A stretch of DNA of 64,000 nt from Calditrichota bacterium (GTDB taxonomy: Bacteria; CLD3), in contig QQUF01000028.1 of NCBI GenBank assembly GCA_008501735.1, positions 93,813 through 157,812 of the forward strand, written 5' to 3'. The notes beneath the pieces were generated by a model, which saw only the letters and a program-made list of their open reading frames with translations, made no database searches and was not told the DNA's origin. Every line of letters starts with the position of its first letter. Within the stretch, counting starts at the first letter, position 1. The translations under genes and the position numbers were made by a program. Below are positions 17,041 through 23,314 of this stretch, piece by piece.

Positions 17041-17997
17041 CTAGGCAGTTTCTGTAATACTTTCGAGGTTTCCTTTGTAAAGAAATTCTTTTGGATCTAA
17101 GCCTTGAAAACCATTTTCTAAAAGTTCTTGTAAATCTTTAAGACCTTCTTCTTTTTTTACAAAAACTCCGGGTTTTCCTGTGTAAAGTTGTGCAACAAAG
17201 AAAAACTGTGTCAAGAAATTTTGGATTCTTTGAGCTTGAGTTTCACTTTCTGCAAAATCTGGAAAATTTCCATTTACAAAAAGTTTTTGAACTTTTGCAG
17301 TTACTTCTTTTTGTGCCTCACTCAAAACTTTTGATTTTGAAGCAATTACATCAACTGCTGGATAAATTCCTTTCTTCGCCAACTTTCCATTCAGAATTAT
17401 TTCAGAATCAAAGTTTAAATTTTCGCTGTTTTTGTGTTCAGGAAAACAACTTACCAAAGTCAGAACTTGCCCGTTTTGCAAATTCGGGAAAAATTTGATT
17501 TCTCCGTCCAAAACTCTGTCGTCAATTACTAACAGAACTTTTTCATTTTTTGCCAATTCTTCCGCAAGTGAAATTGTGTTATTTAAGGCTTCACTAAAAA
17601 TTTCCTGTGAATCGTTTGCCTTTGTTAGAACCGAAACAATTTCACCTGCAAGGTTGCATTCTTTGAATTCTAAGAGAATGTCTTGCCACTCACGACTTCT
17701 TTCTTCGACTGCAAGCCAAATGACTTTTCCTCCAACTGTTTTGAGGAAATTTCTGATTAACTCCATTTCCAAGACCAACTTTCCACACCAAGAAGGTCCG
17801 GAAATTTTTGAAATTCCACCAAAAGTTAGAGGGGTAAAAACATCAATTGATTTAATTCCCGATTCAAAAGTTGTCTTCTCTGAATTTGAATTAGTAGAAA
17901 AATCATAGTTTTTCTTTTCAATTTCGATTCTGTCGCTTGAATCAATTCCATTTAATTTATAATCAAAAATTTTACCAAAGATTTCTTGAGTGTTCAT
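17041..17997 (-). CDS. Degenerate ATP-synthase-beta-like (AtpD-related) protein
   Basis: 318 aa. The sequence aligns by eye along F1 beta from about residue 90 to the end: EIFGKIFDYKLNGID matches VLGRIFNVLGEPID; FESGIKSIDVFTPLTFGG matches the strand before the P-loop; the P-loop itself is degenerate, SGPSWCGKL (67-74) where beta has GGAGVGKT, keeping the lysine but losing the Thr/Ser; EERSREWQDIL (98-108) matches GERTREGNDL and keeps the catalytic Glu (E99); GIYPAVD (210-216) and FLTQFFFVAQLYTGKPG are nearly intact. The N-terminal beta-barrel and the DELSEED lever are missing. It therefore cannot be a working F1 beta subunit. It lies downstream of the sigma/ankyrin gene and a chimeric ORF. 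The role is unknown. Confidence 0.82.
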   Translation of the reverse strand: MNTQEIFGKIFDYKLNGIDSSDRIEIEKKNYDFSTNSNSEKTTFESGIKSIDVFTPLTFGGISKISGPSWCGKLVLEMELIRNFLKTVGGKVIWLAVEERSREWQDILLEFKECNLAGEIVSVLTKANDSQEIFSEALNNTISLAEELAKNEKVLLVIDDRVLDGEIKFFPNLQNGQVLTLVSCFPEHKNSENLNFDSEIILNGKLAKKGIYPAVDVIASKSKVLSEAQKEVTAKVQKLFVNGNFPDFAESETQAQRIQNFLTQFFFVAQLYTGKPGVFVKKEEGLKDLQELLENGFQGLDPKEFLYKGNLESITETA

Positions 17998-18324
17998 TTT
18001 ATTTACCTTCCAAAGTTTTTACAGTTTTTGCATTTTCATTAATTTTTGCCCAATCCAAAGCAGTAAGTCCATTTGAATCTTTTAGTTTGATTTCTGCTCC
18101 ACTTTGGACAAGCAAATCCACCATTCCGATTGATAAATTTGATTTGTAGTCAAAAATTTGACCAAACATTTCTTGAGTTTGCATTTTATTTACCTTCCAA
18201 AGTTTTTACGATTTCTGTGTTTTCATTAATTTTTGCCCAATCCAAAGCGGTAAATCCGTTTGAATCTTTTAGTTCGGTTTTTGCTCCATTTTGGATTAAC
18301 AAATTCACCATTCCAATGGAATTG
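17951..18324. repeat. 187-bp tandem duplication, two diverged copies
   Basis: Positions p and p+187 match at roughly 80-90 percent across 17951-18137 and 18138-18324. Each unit contains, on the minus strand, the last ankyrin repeat of the sigma/ankyrin gene (IGMV.LL.Q.GA...LKDSNG.TALDWAKINEN), its stop codon, and the first 16 codons of the AtpD-like gene (M.TQE.FG.IFDYK.N). Duplication of this gene junction has created the small ORF at 17999-18184. Confidence 0.88.
17999..18184 (-). CDS. 61-aa chimeric ankyrin ORF born from a tandem duplication
   Basis: The first 16 residues (MQTQEMFGQIFDYKSN) copy the start of the downstream AtpD-like protein (MNTQEIFGKIFDYKLN), and residues about 18-61 copy the last ankyrin repeat of the upstream sigma/ankyrin protein, including the identical end VKTLEGK and stop. 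The ORF lies 1 base after the sigma/ankyrin stop region and 1 base before the AtpD-like start, so all three would be translated from one mRNA. The reading frame is intact although the two copies have diverged by many substitutions, which is mild evidence for selection. One ankyrin repeat is seldom stable alone, so the product may pair with its parent. Confidence 0.6.
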   Translation of the reverse strand: MQTQEMFGQIFDYKSNLSIGMVDLLVQSGAEIKLKDSNGLTALDWAKINENAKTVKTLEGK

Positions 18325-19376
18325 TTTGTTGCTGCCCAATGCAAAGGAGTTCTACCGAATTTGTCTTTTGTGTTGCAATCAATTCCGCATTCCAAAAGTG
18401 CTTTCAAAATTTCCTCATTCCTTTGTGCGACTGCAAAATGAATTGCTGAAGCGTGAGATTTTTTGTCTTCCGAAGAAGCACCGTTTTTAATTAAAATTTT
18501 TGCGACTTCTGTAAAGTTGTATGAAATCGCAGTAAAAAGTGGAGTTTTCCCGCTCCAATCGGAAACATTGATTTCAGTTTTTTGCTCAATTAAAAATTTT
18601 ACAATTTCGACATTTCCACAAAAAGCTGCCCAATGTAAAGCTGTCCAACCGTCTTGGTTGCTCGTTACATTTTCGTTTGTGCTTGCGTCGTAAGAAGTTT
18701 GCCCGAAGTGAATTCTTGTCGAGTAACGTGTTCCTTCTTTGCTTTCTTGGTAGTTGAGCAAGTTTGCATTCTTTGCAACAATCTCTTTTATTTTTGGCAG
18801 ATTTTCGTTTCTGATTGCATAAAAAAGTTCAAATGATTTTGCAAAGTAATTTTCCTGTTTTTGAGGCATTTGGTTAAATCTTTCTTTTATTTTATTTCTT
18901 GAGAGTTGCAGCCTTTTCTTGACTGTTGTTAGCGGTAAGTCGAACTTTGCCGCAATTTCCTTTTGCGAGTAACCCGATAAATAAAATAATTTTGCGATTT
19001 CGATTTCTTTTGGAGGTAAGTTGTCCAACTCTTCGACAATTTCTTCAAACTGCTCATTTTTTTCAGAGTAACGAAAATTTTTGAGTGAATCCAAAGTTGT
19101 GTGTTGGACTTTGTTTTTACGATTAAACCTTTCGCATTTACCGATTATGATTTTTTTGAGCCAACTCGAAAAAGCTTTTGGTTCTTTCAGATTTTGCAAT
19201 TTCAACCACGCTTCAATAAATGCTTCTTGCGTAACGTCTTTTGCAAAATTTTTATCCCTAACTTTTTCGTAACTTATAAAATAAGAACTTTGGCTAAATC
19301 TAACCACAATCTTAGAAAATGACTTTGCATCACCTTCTTTAGATTTATTTATCAGAATTTCTAAATTTTCAATCAT
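18186..19376 (-). CDS. ECF-type sigma-70 factor fused to C-terminal ankyrin repeats
   Basis: 396 aa. Residues about 8-80 are sigma region 2 (DAKSFSKIVVRFSQS, DKNFAKDVTQEAFIEAWLKL) and 115-167 are region 4 (LPPKEIEIAKLFYLSGYSQ, KEIAAKFDLPLTTVKKRL, a helix-turn-helix). From about 183 to 396 there are about five ankyrin repeats, with clear units QDGWTALHWAAFCGNVEIVK (242-260) and GRTPLHWAATNNSIGMVNLL (341-360). The protein could bind RNA polymerase core and receive a signal through the ankyrin part, in place of a separate anti-sigma factor. It heads the cluster with the chimeric ORF and the AtpD-like gene. No anti-sigma gene is adjacent. Confidence 0.88.
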   Translation of the reverse strand: MIENLEILINKSKEGDAKSFSKIVVRFSQSSYFISYEKVRDKNFAKDVTQEAFIEAWLKLQNLKEPKAFSSWLKKIIIGKCERFNRKNKVQHTTLDSLKNFRYSEKNEQFEEIVEELDNLPPKEIEIAKLFYLSGYSQKEIAAKFDLPLTTVKKRLQLSRNKIKERFNQMPQKQENYFAKSFELFYAIRNENLPKIKEIVAKNANLLNYQESKEGTRYSTRIHFGQTSYDASTNENVTSNQDGWTALHWAAFCGNVEIVKFLIEQKTEINVSDWSGKTPLFTAISYNFTEVAKILIKNGASSEDKKSHASAIHFAVAQRNEEILKALLECGIDCNTKDKFGRTPLHWAATNNSIGMVNLLIQNGAKTELKDSNGFTALDWAKINENTEIVKTLEGK

Positions 19377-19511
19377 TTCTGAGGAGTTTCTTAAGTTTTT
19401 ATTTTAGAGTGCCAATTGAAATGCAAAAGGTGAATTAATTTTTCAAAAAAGTTTTATCTTGTGCAAAAAATTACAACGAAGTATATTTTTTATTTCAAGA
19501 AATTTGACCAA

Positions 19512-19724
19512 ATGAATACTGAAAACGATAAAAAAATCTGCCCAATTTGCGAACAAGAAAACAGTTGCAGTTTACTTCAAGGTAAATCAAAATGCTGGTG
19601 CTTCAACCGAGAATTTCCACCTGAACTTTTGGAACTCGTCAGCGAAAAAGAACTTTCTTGCATTTGTGAAAACTGTCTTGAAAAATTCACAGAATTAAAA
19701 GTCCCTCTTGGAAGAGGGATTTAG
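19512..19724 (+). CDS. Small cysteine-rich CWC-type protein
   Basis: About 71 aa from the ATG at 19512 (the frame is open from 19461, but MNTENDKKICPICEQEN is the natural N terminus). The pattern CPICEQENSC, then CWC, then CICENCLEK matches the cysteine-rich CWC family, small presumed zinc-binding proteins of unknown function. The last eight codons (KVPLGRGI) and the stop are contributed by a palindromic repeat, TCCCTCTT/AAGAGGGA, so the original C terminus has probably been replaced. It runs divergently from the sigma/ankyrin gene. Confidence 0.78.
   Translation: MNTENDKKICPICEQENSCSLLQGKSKCWCFNREFPPELLELVSEKELSCICENCLEKFTELKVPLGRGI
19702..19719. repeat. Short palindrome at the end of the CWC gene
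   Basis: Inverted repeat TCCCTCTT / AAGAGGGA with a 2-base centre GG, followed by TTTAGGGAGATG. Its composition resembles dispersed palindromes near genes in related genomes. It encodes the last codons of the CWC protein. Confidence 0.7.
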
Positions 19725-19777
19725 GGAGATGTTAAAAACATTCCGAGTAACTGCAACTTCAAAATTAGGAAAAAATA

Positions 19778-19990
19778 ATGGAATGTATTTTTTGCAAAGG
19801 AACAATGGAAAAAGGTTTTGCACCTTTCCAAATTGATAGAAAAAATTACCACTTTACTTTAGAAAAAGTTCCTGCTTGGGTTTGCACACAATGTGGAGAA
19901 AAGTATTTTGAAGAAAATGAAGTTAAAAAAATCCAAGAATTGTTAGAAAAGATTGACTCTGAAACAAACGACTTTTCAAAAGTCGCATAA
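19778..19990 (+). CDS. YgiT-type zinc-finger protein
   Basis: 70 aa with two CxxC pairs (MECIFCKGTM and VCTQCGEKYF), the N-terminal zinc-binding fold of MqsA/YgiT proteins, and a following helix (ENEVKKIQELLEKI). In many genomes such short YgiT-type proteins act as antitoxins beside a small toxin (often DUF4258), but I find no toxin ORF next to this one, and it lacks the HTH domain of full MqsA. It sits 17 bases before the flavin oxidoreductase gene and might be co-transcribed. Function remains open. Confidence 0.8.
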   Translation: MECIFCKGTMEKGFAPFQIDRKNYHFTLEKVPAWVCTQCGEKYFEENEVKKIQELLEKIDSETNDFSKVA

Positions 19991-20007
19991 AAATTTTAGG
20001 AAAATAA

Positions 20008-21417
20008 ATGCTTTTTGAACCTTACAAAATAAATTCAATGACACTTCCGAATAGAATCGTTCTTCCTGCAATGGTTACAAGACTCAGCGGAGAAGACGGA
20101 TTTGTCAACAAAGAAATTCACGACCGTTACATTCGTTTTGCAAAAGGCGAAGTTGGTTTGATTGTCGTCGAAGCAATGGCAATTCACACGGCAAAAAGTG
20201 GTCCATTACTCAGACTTTCAGATGATAAATTTATCCCTGGGCTTCGAGACTTAGCAAAAGAAATTCACGAAATCAGTCCTTCCAAAGTTGTGCCTCAAAT
20301 TATTCACTTTCTTAAAGTTGCACGTTCAGGTTGGCGACAAAAAATCCAAGACCTTTCGATTGCAGACATCAAAGGAATTATTAAAAATTATGGAGAAGCC
20401 GCTTACCGTTCAGCCGAATGTGGATTTGACGGAGTTGAACTTCATATGGCTCACGCATATACAGTTTCATCTTTCCTTTCTCGCAAAAACACAAGACGCG
20501 ATGAATACGGAGGAAAATCAATCGAAAACAGAATGCGTTTGATGTGCGAAGTTTACGAGGAAGTCCGAAGAAGTGTTGGCAAAGATTTTCCAGTTGGAGT
20601 TCGTTTTGTCGGTGAAGAAGGAATTAAAGGTGGTTATTCAACAGAAGATTCAAAAATTATCGCTCTAAAAATGGCTCAACTTGGATTCGATTACATCAGC
20701 GTTTCAGCAGGCGGAAAATTTGAAGATGCAGTAAAAAAGGAAGGTGAACCACCTTATCCTTACACAGGTTACAGCGGAGACAAATGTATGCCAGGAAGTC
20801 AATATCCTGACGCTTACAACATCTACTTACCTGAAGCTATCAAAAAATACATTAATGCAAATGGTTACAACACTCCGATTGTCGGTGCAGGAAAGATTTC
20901 TAAAAGCTCAACTGCGGAAGAAATTCTTGAAAATGGACAAGCGGATTTAATCGGAATGGCAAGAGCTCTTCTCGCTGACCCAGATTTACCGAAGAAAATT
21001 CGTGAAGGAAGAGAAGACAAAGTTGTTGAGTGTATTTACTGGAATATTTGTAAAGGACTTGACGAAGCATTCAAAAAAGTAACTTGCGGACTTTGGCCCA
21101 AAGGTGCAGTTCAAGCTCCTGAAAGCAATGATGAAAGCATTCCTGAATGGGAAACCGACGGAAAGTTAAAAGCAGAAATCAAAAAAAGTGCAATTCATTT
21201 GAAGTGGGAAACTGCAACTGACGACGAAGAAATTATGGGTTACGATGTTTTCCGTTCTGAAAACGGATTAGATTTTGAAAGAATTTACGCTGTAAAAAGA
21301 CCTTCTTACCAAGACAACACAGCTTTCAGCGGAAATTCTTACTCTTACTTTGTCAGAGCTTACGATTTAGCAGGAAACAAAAGTGTAAAATCAAATGTTG
21401 CAGAAATTAGATTCTAA
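20008..21417 (+). CDS. Old-yellow-enzyme-like flavin oxidoreductase with C-terminal FN3 domain
   Basis: 469 aa, no signal peptide. Residues 1 to about 340 are an FMN-binding TIM barrel of the OYE/2,4-dienoyl-CoA reductase type: LPNRIVLPAM at the N terminus, GVELHMAHAYTVSSFLSRK (142-160), YGGKSIENRMRL, and DLIGMARALLADPDL. In this class a [4Fe-4S] cluster normally follows; here the cysteines are C342, C348 and C360, with W345 in the place of the second ligand, so the cluster is probably lost. The usual third (NADH/FAD) domain is absent. Instead residues about 385-469 form an FN3-like domain (IHLKWETATDDEEIMGYDVF ... YSYFVRAYDLAGNKS). The substrate is unknown. An FN3 domain on a cytoplasmic flavoenzyme is odd. 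Confidence 0.85.
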   Translation: MLFEPYKINSMTLPNRIVLPAMVTRLSGEDGFVNKEIHDRYIRFAKGEVGLIVVEAMAIHTAKSGPLLRLSDDKFIPGLRDLAKEIHEISPSKVVPQIIHFLKVARSGWRQKIQDLSIADIKGIIKNYGEAAYRSAECGFDGVELHMAHAYTVSSFLSRKNTRRDEYGGKSIENRMRLMCEVYEEVRRSVGKDFPVGVRFVGEEGIKGGYSTEDSKIIALKMAQLGFDYISVSAGGKFEDAVKKEGEPPYPYTGYSGDKCMPGSQYPDAYNIYLPEAIKKYINANGYNTPIVGAGKISKSSTAEEILENGQADLIGMARALLADPDLPKKIREGREDKVVECIYWNICKGLDEAFKKVTCGLWPKGAVQAPESNDESIPEWETDGKLKAEIKKSAIHLKWETATDDEEIMGYDVFRSENGLDFERIYAVKRPSYQDNTAFSGNSYSYFVRAYDLAGNKSVKSNVAEIRF

Positions 21418-21418
21418 A

Positions 21419-21715
21419 ATGAAGACACTAAAAGAAATTCAAGAAATTTTAATAAAGCATGAAAACCAAATTAAGAATGGTTTTAAAGTTCAAGAGATTG
21501 GAATCTTTGGTTCTTACTCAAAAAATGAACAAAGTAATTCGAGCGATGTTGACGTTTTAGTCCTTTTTCAAAAAGACGGAAAATCTTTCGATAATTTTAT
21601 GGACTTGAAATTTTACTTAGAAGAACTTCTTGAAGAAAAAATAGATTTAGTTCTCAAAAATGCATTAAGAGAAGAAATTAAAGATGAAATATTAGAGGAC
21701 ACAATTTATTTCTAA
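21419..21715 (+). CDS. mntA: MntA-type nucleotidyltransferase (antitoxin)
   Basis: 99 aa from the ATG at 21419, one base after the previous stop codon. The minimal nucleotidyltransferase motif is GSYSKNEQSNSSDVDVLV: G31-S32 and catalytic D43/D45, with a third acidic residue at D76 (EKIDLVL). MntA proteins neutralise HepT toxins by adding AMP to a tyrosine in the toxin. The toxin gene follows after 19 bases, so this is the antitoxin in the usual pair. All catalytic residues are present. Confidence 0.88.
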   Translation: MKTLKEIQEILIKHENQIKNGFKVQEIGIFGSYSKNEQSNSSDVDVLVLFQKDGKSFDNFMDLKFYLEELLEEKIDLVLKNALREEIKDEILEDTIYF

Positions 21716-21734
21716 GTCAAAAAGAAATTACTTA

Positions 21735-22061
21735 ATGTTTCTTAGTGATATTTTGGAATCTTGTAGAAAAATTCAAAAGTACACTAAAGAGAAATACTTT
21801 GAGGATTTGATTTCTGAAGAAATGCTTTTGGATGCACTTGTTAGAAATTTGGAAATTATTGGCGAAGCGGCTAAAAATATTCCAACTGATGTAAAAGACA
21901 GGCATTCTCATATAGAGTGGAGAAAAATTGCAGGACTTCGAGATTACCTAATTCACGTTTATTTCGGAATTGACGAAGAAATACTTTGGGACATTGTAAA
22001 GAATAAAATTCCAAAACTTCAACAAGACATAAAAGAAATTCTCAGACACGAACAATCTTAA
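21735..22061 (+). CDS. hepT: HepT-type HEPN ribonuclease toxin (DUF86)
   Basis: 108-aa all-helical HEPN protein. The catalytic and modification motif Rx4HxY is present as RDYLIHVY (R69, H74, Y76); Y76 is the position that MntA partners AMPylate. It also has the family signature NLEIIGEAAKNIP and IEWRKIAGLRD. Uninhibited HepT proteins cut RNA in the cytoplasm. It lies immediately after mntA, and the next gene (an SDR) starts 10 bases later, so it may be read in the same transcript. Confidence 0.9.
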   Translation: MFLSDILESCRKIQKYTKEKYFEDLISEEMLLDALVRNLEIIGEAAKNIPTDVKDRHSHIEWRKIAGLRDYLIHVYFGIDEEILWDIVKNKIPKLQQDIKEILRHEQS

Positions 22062-22070
22062 GGAATAGAT

Positions 22071-22844
22071 TTGACTTTAAAAAACAAAACTGCACTCGTA
22101 ACAGGTGCAAGTCGTGGAATTGGAAAAGCAATCGCTTTGACTTTAGCAAAACAAGGTGTGAATTTAATTTTGACTGCAAGAAGCACTGATTCATTGAATT
22201 TGACTTTAGCAGAAGCAGAGAAATTTGGTATAAAAGGCAAAGTTTTTTCTTGTGATTTTGCGAAAAAAAGTGAAGTTGGAAACCTGATTTCACAAGTTAA
22301 AAATCATTCACAAATTGACATTTTAATCAATAATGCAGGAATTGCAGAAAGCTATCCTTTGCTCAAGACAAGTTTTGAAGAATGGCAAAGGCATTTTGCT
22401 GTAAACGTTGATTCGACTTTCCTTTTGACTCAAGCATTTATTTCCGAAATGGCTGTGAAAAAATGGGGAAGAATTGTGAACGTTGCTTCAACTGCGGGAA
22501 AAGTTGGTTACGCTTACACTGCTGCTTACACTGCTTCCAAACACGCTTTACTTGGTCTGACAAAAGTTGCTGCACTTGAATTTGCGAAAAAAGGTGTAAC
22601 CGTAAATGCAGTTTGTCCTTCTTTTGTAAACACAGAAATTGTGAGCAAAAGTATCCAAAAAATAAATGAAACAACAGGAATGAAAGAAGACAAAGCACGC
22701 GAAACTCTGTCGAGACTTTCACCACAAAACAGACTTTTAGAAACACAAGAAATCGCCGATTTGACTGTCTTTCTCTGCTCAAAAGAGGCAAAGGGAATTA
22801 CAGGTCAAGGAATTAATATTGATGGCGGAACTCTAACTTTTTAG
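22071..22844 (+). CDS. Short-chain dehydrogenase/reductase
   Basis: 257 aa with the classical SDR fold: cofactor motif TGASRGIG, NNAG (in LINNAGIAES), catalytic Ser near VNVASTAGKVG, and YTASKHALLGLTK with the catalytic Tyr and Lys. The C terminus (GQGINIDGGTLTF) is typical of FabG-like or 3-hydroxyacyl/3-hydroxybutyrate dehydrogenases; the segment AVCPSFVNTEIV and MKEDKARETLSR resembles the latter group. The start codon is TTG, preceded by AAGGA. The neighbour downstream is an unknown protein 17 bases away. The exact substrate is not determined. Confidence 0.87.
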   Translation: MTLKNKTALVTGASRGIGKAIALTLAKQGVNLILTARSTDSLNLTLAEAEKFGIKGKVFSCDFAKKSEVGNLISQVKNHSQIDILINNAGIAESYPLLKTSFEEWQRHFAVNVDSTFLLTQAFISEMAVKKWGRIVNVASTAGKVGYAYTAAYTASKHALLGLTKVAALEFAKKGVTVNAVCPSFVNTEIVSKSIQKINETTGMKEDKARETLSRLSPQNRLLETQEIADLTVFLCSKEAKGITGQGINIDGGTLTF

Positions 22845-22861
22845 TAAAATGAGATTTTAAA

Positions 22862-23248
22862 ATGGATAAAAATACAGTAAAACAAATCGCTTTTGAAGCA
22901 CGACAAAAACTCGGCGAGAAAGCAACACCTGAATTAGTTGAAAAAGTGGTAAGAAGAACTTTGGAGTTGATGGGAAATAATGAAATTGCTACCCAAACAA
23001 AAAATACATTTTCAGAAAAACTGACTGGAATTTTAACTGTCGTCGGTAATTCAGAAAAACTTGACTCTGTTAGAAGTTTAATAAAAAGCTCACACTGTAA
23101 AATTTTTGTTGAACAAAGCTTTAACGTTAGAGATAGGCAAGTAACACATTTTTCGATTGATTGTTCCGAAAGCATTGCATCACCACAGGAAGTTGTAAAG
23201 CAAATTAATCAACTGGGTTCTTTAGAAAGTCATTTTTTTAAAATCTAA
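22862..23248 (+). CDS. Uncharacterised 128-aa protein
   Basis: I do not recognise the family. The N-terminal third is helical and charged (QIAFEARQKLGEKATPELVEKVVRRTLELM). The C-terminal half alternates strands and helices (KLTGILTVVGNSEKLDSVRSLIKS, DRQVTHFSIDC), which resembles a small alpha/beta domain. No signal peptide or membrane segment is seen, so it is likely cytoplasmic. It begins 17 bases after the SDR gene and ends before a bidirectional terminator, so it is probably the last gene of the SDR transcript. The codon use is like that of its neighbours. Confidence 0.7.
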   Translation: MDKNTVKQIAFEARQKLGEKATPELVEKVVRRTLELMGNNEIATQTKNTFSEKLTGILTVVGNSEKLDSVRSLIKSSHCKIFVEQSFNVRDRQVTHFSIDCSESIASPQEVVKQINQLGSLESHFFKI

Positions 23249-23262
23249 ACTTTATAAATAAA

Positions 23263-23294
23263 AAAAGGCAATTTGAATTAACAAATTGCCTTTT
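23263..23294. terminator. Bidirectional intrinsic terminator
   Basis: Perfect 13-bp stem AAAAGGCAATTTG / CAAATTGCCTTTT around loop AATTAA, between convergent genes ending at 23248 and 23315. The A and T runs on both sides allow termination in both directions. Confidence 0.9.
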
Positions 23295-23314
23295 AAATGA
23301 GGTATTTGAGAAAT

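Noticed and set aside
19730-19837. Possible short ORF MLKTFRVTATSKLGKN... as a toxin partner of the YgiT-type protein
   Set aside because: It overlaps the YgiT-type gene in another frame, has no resemblance to DUF4258 or other toxins that I know, and starts within repeat DNA.
22042-22293. Minus-strand ORFs opposite the SDR gene
   Set aside because: Leu-rich shadows of the SDR reading frame with no family resemblance.
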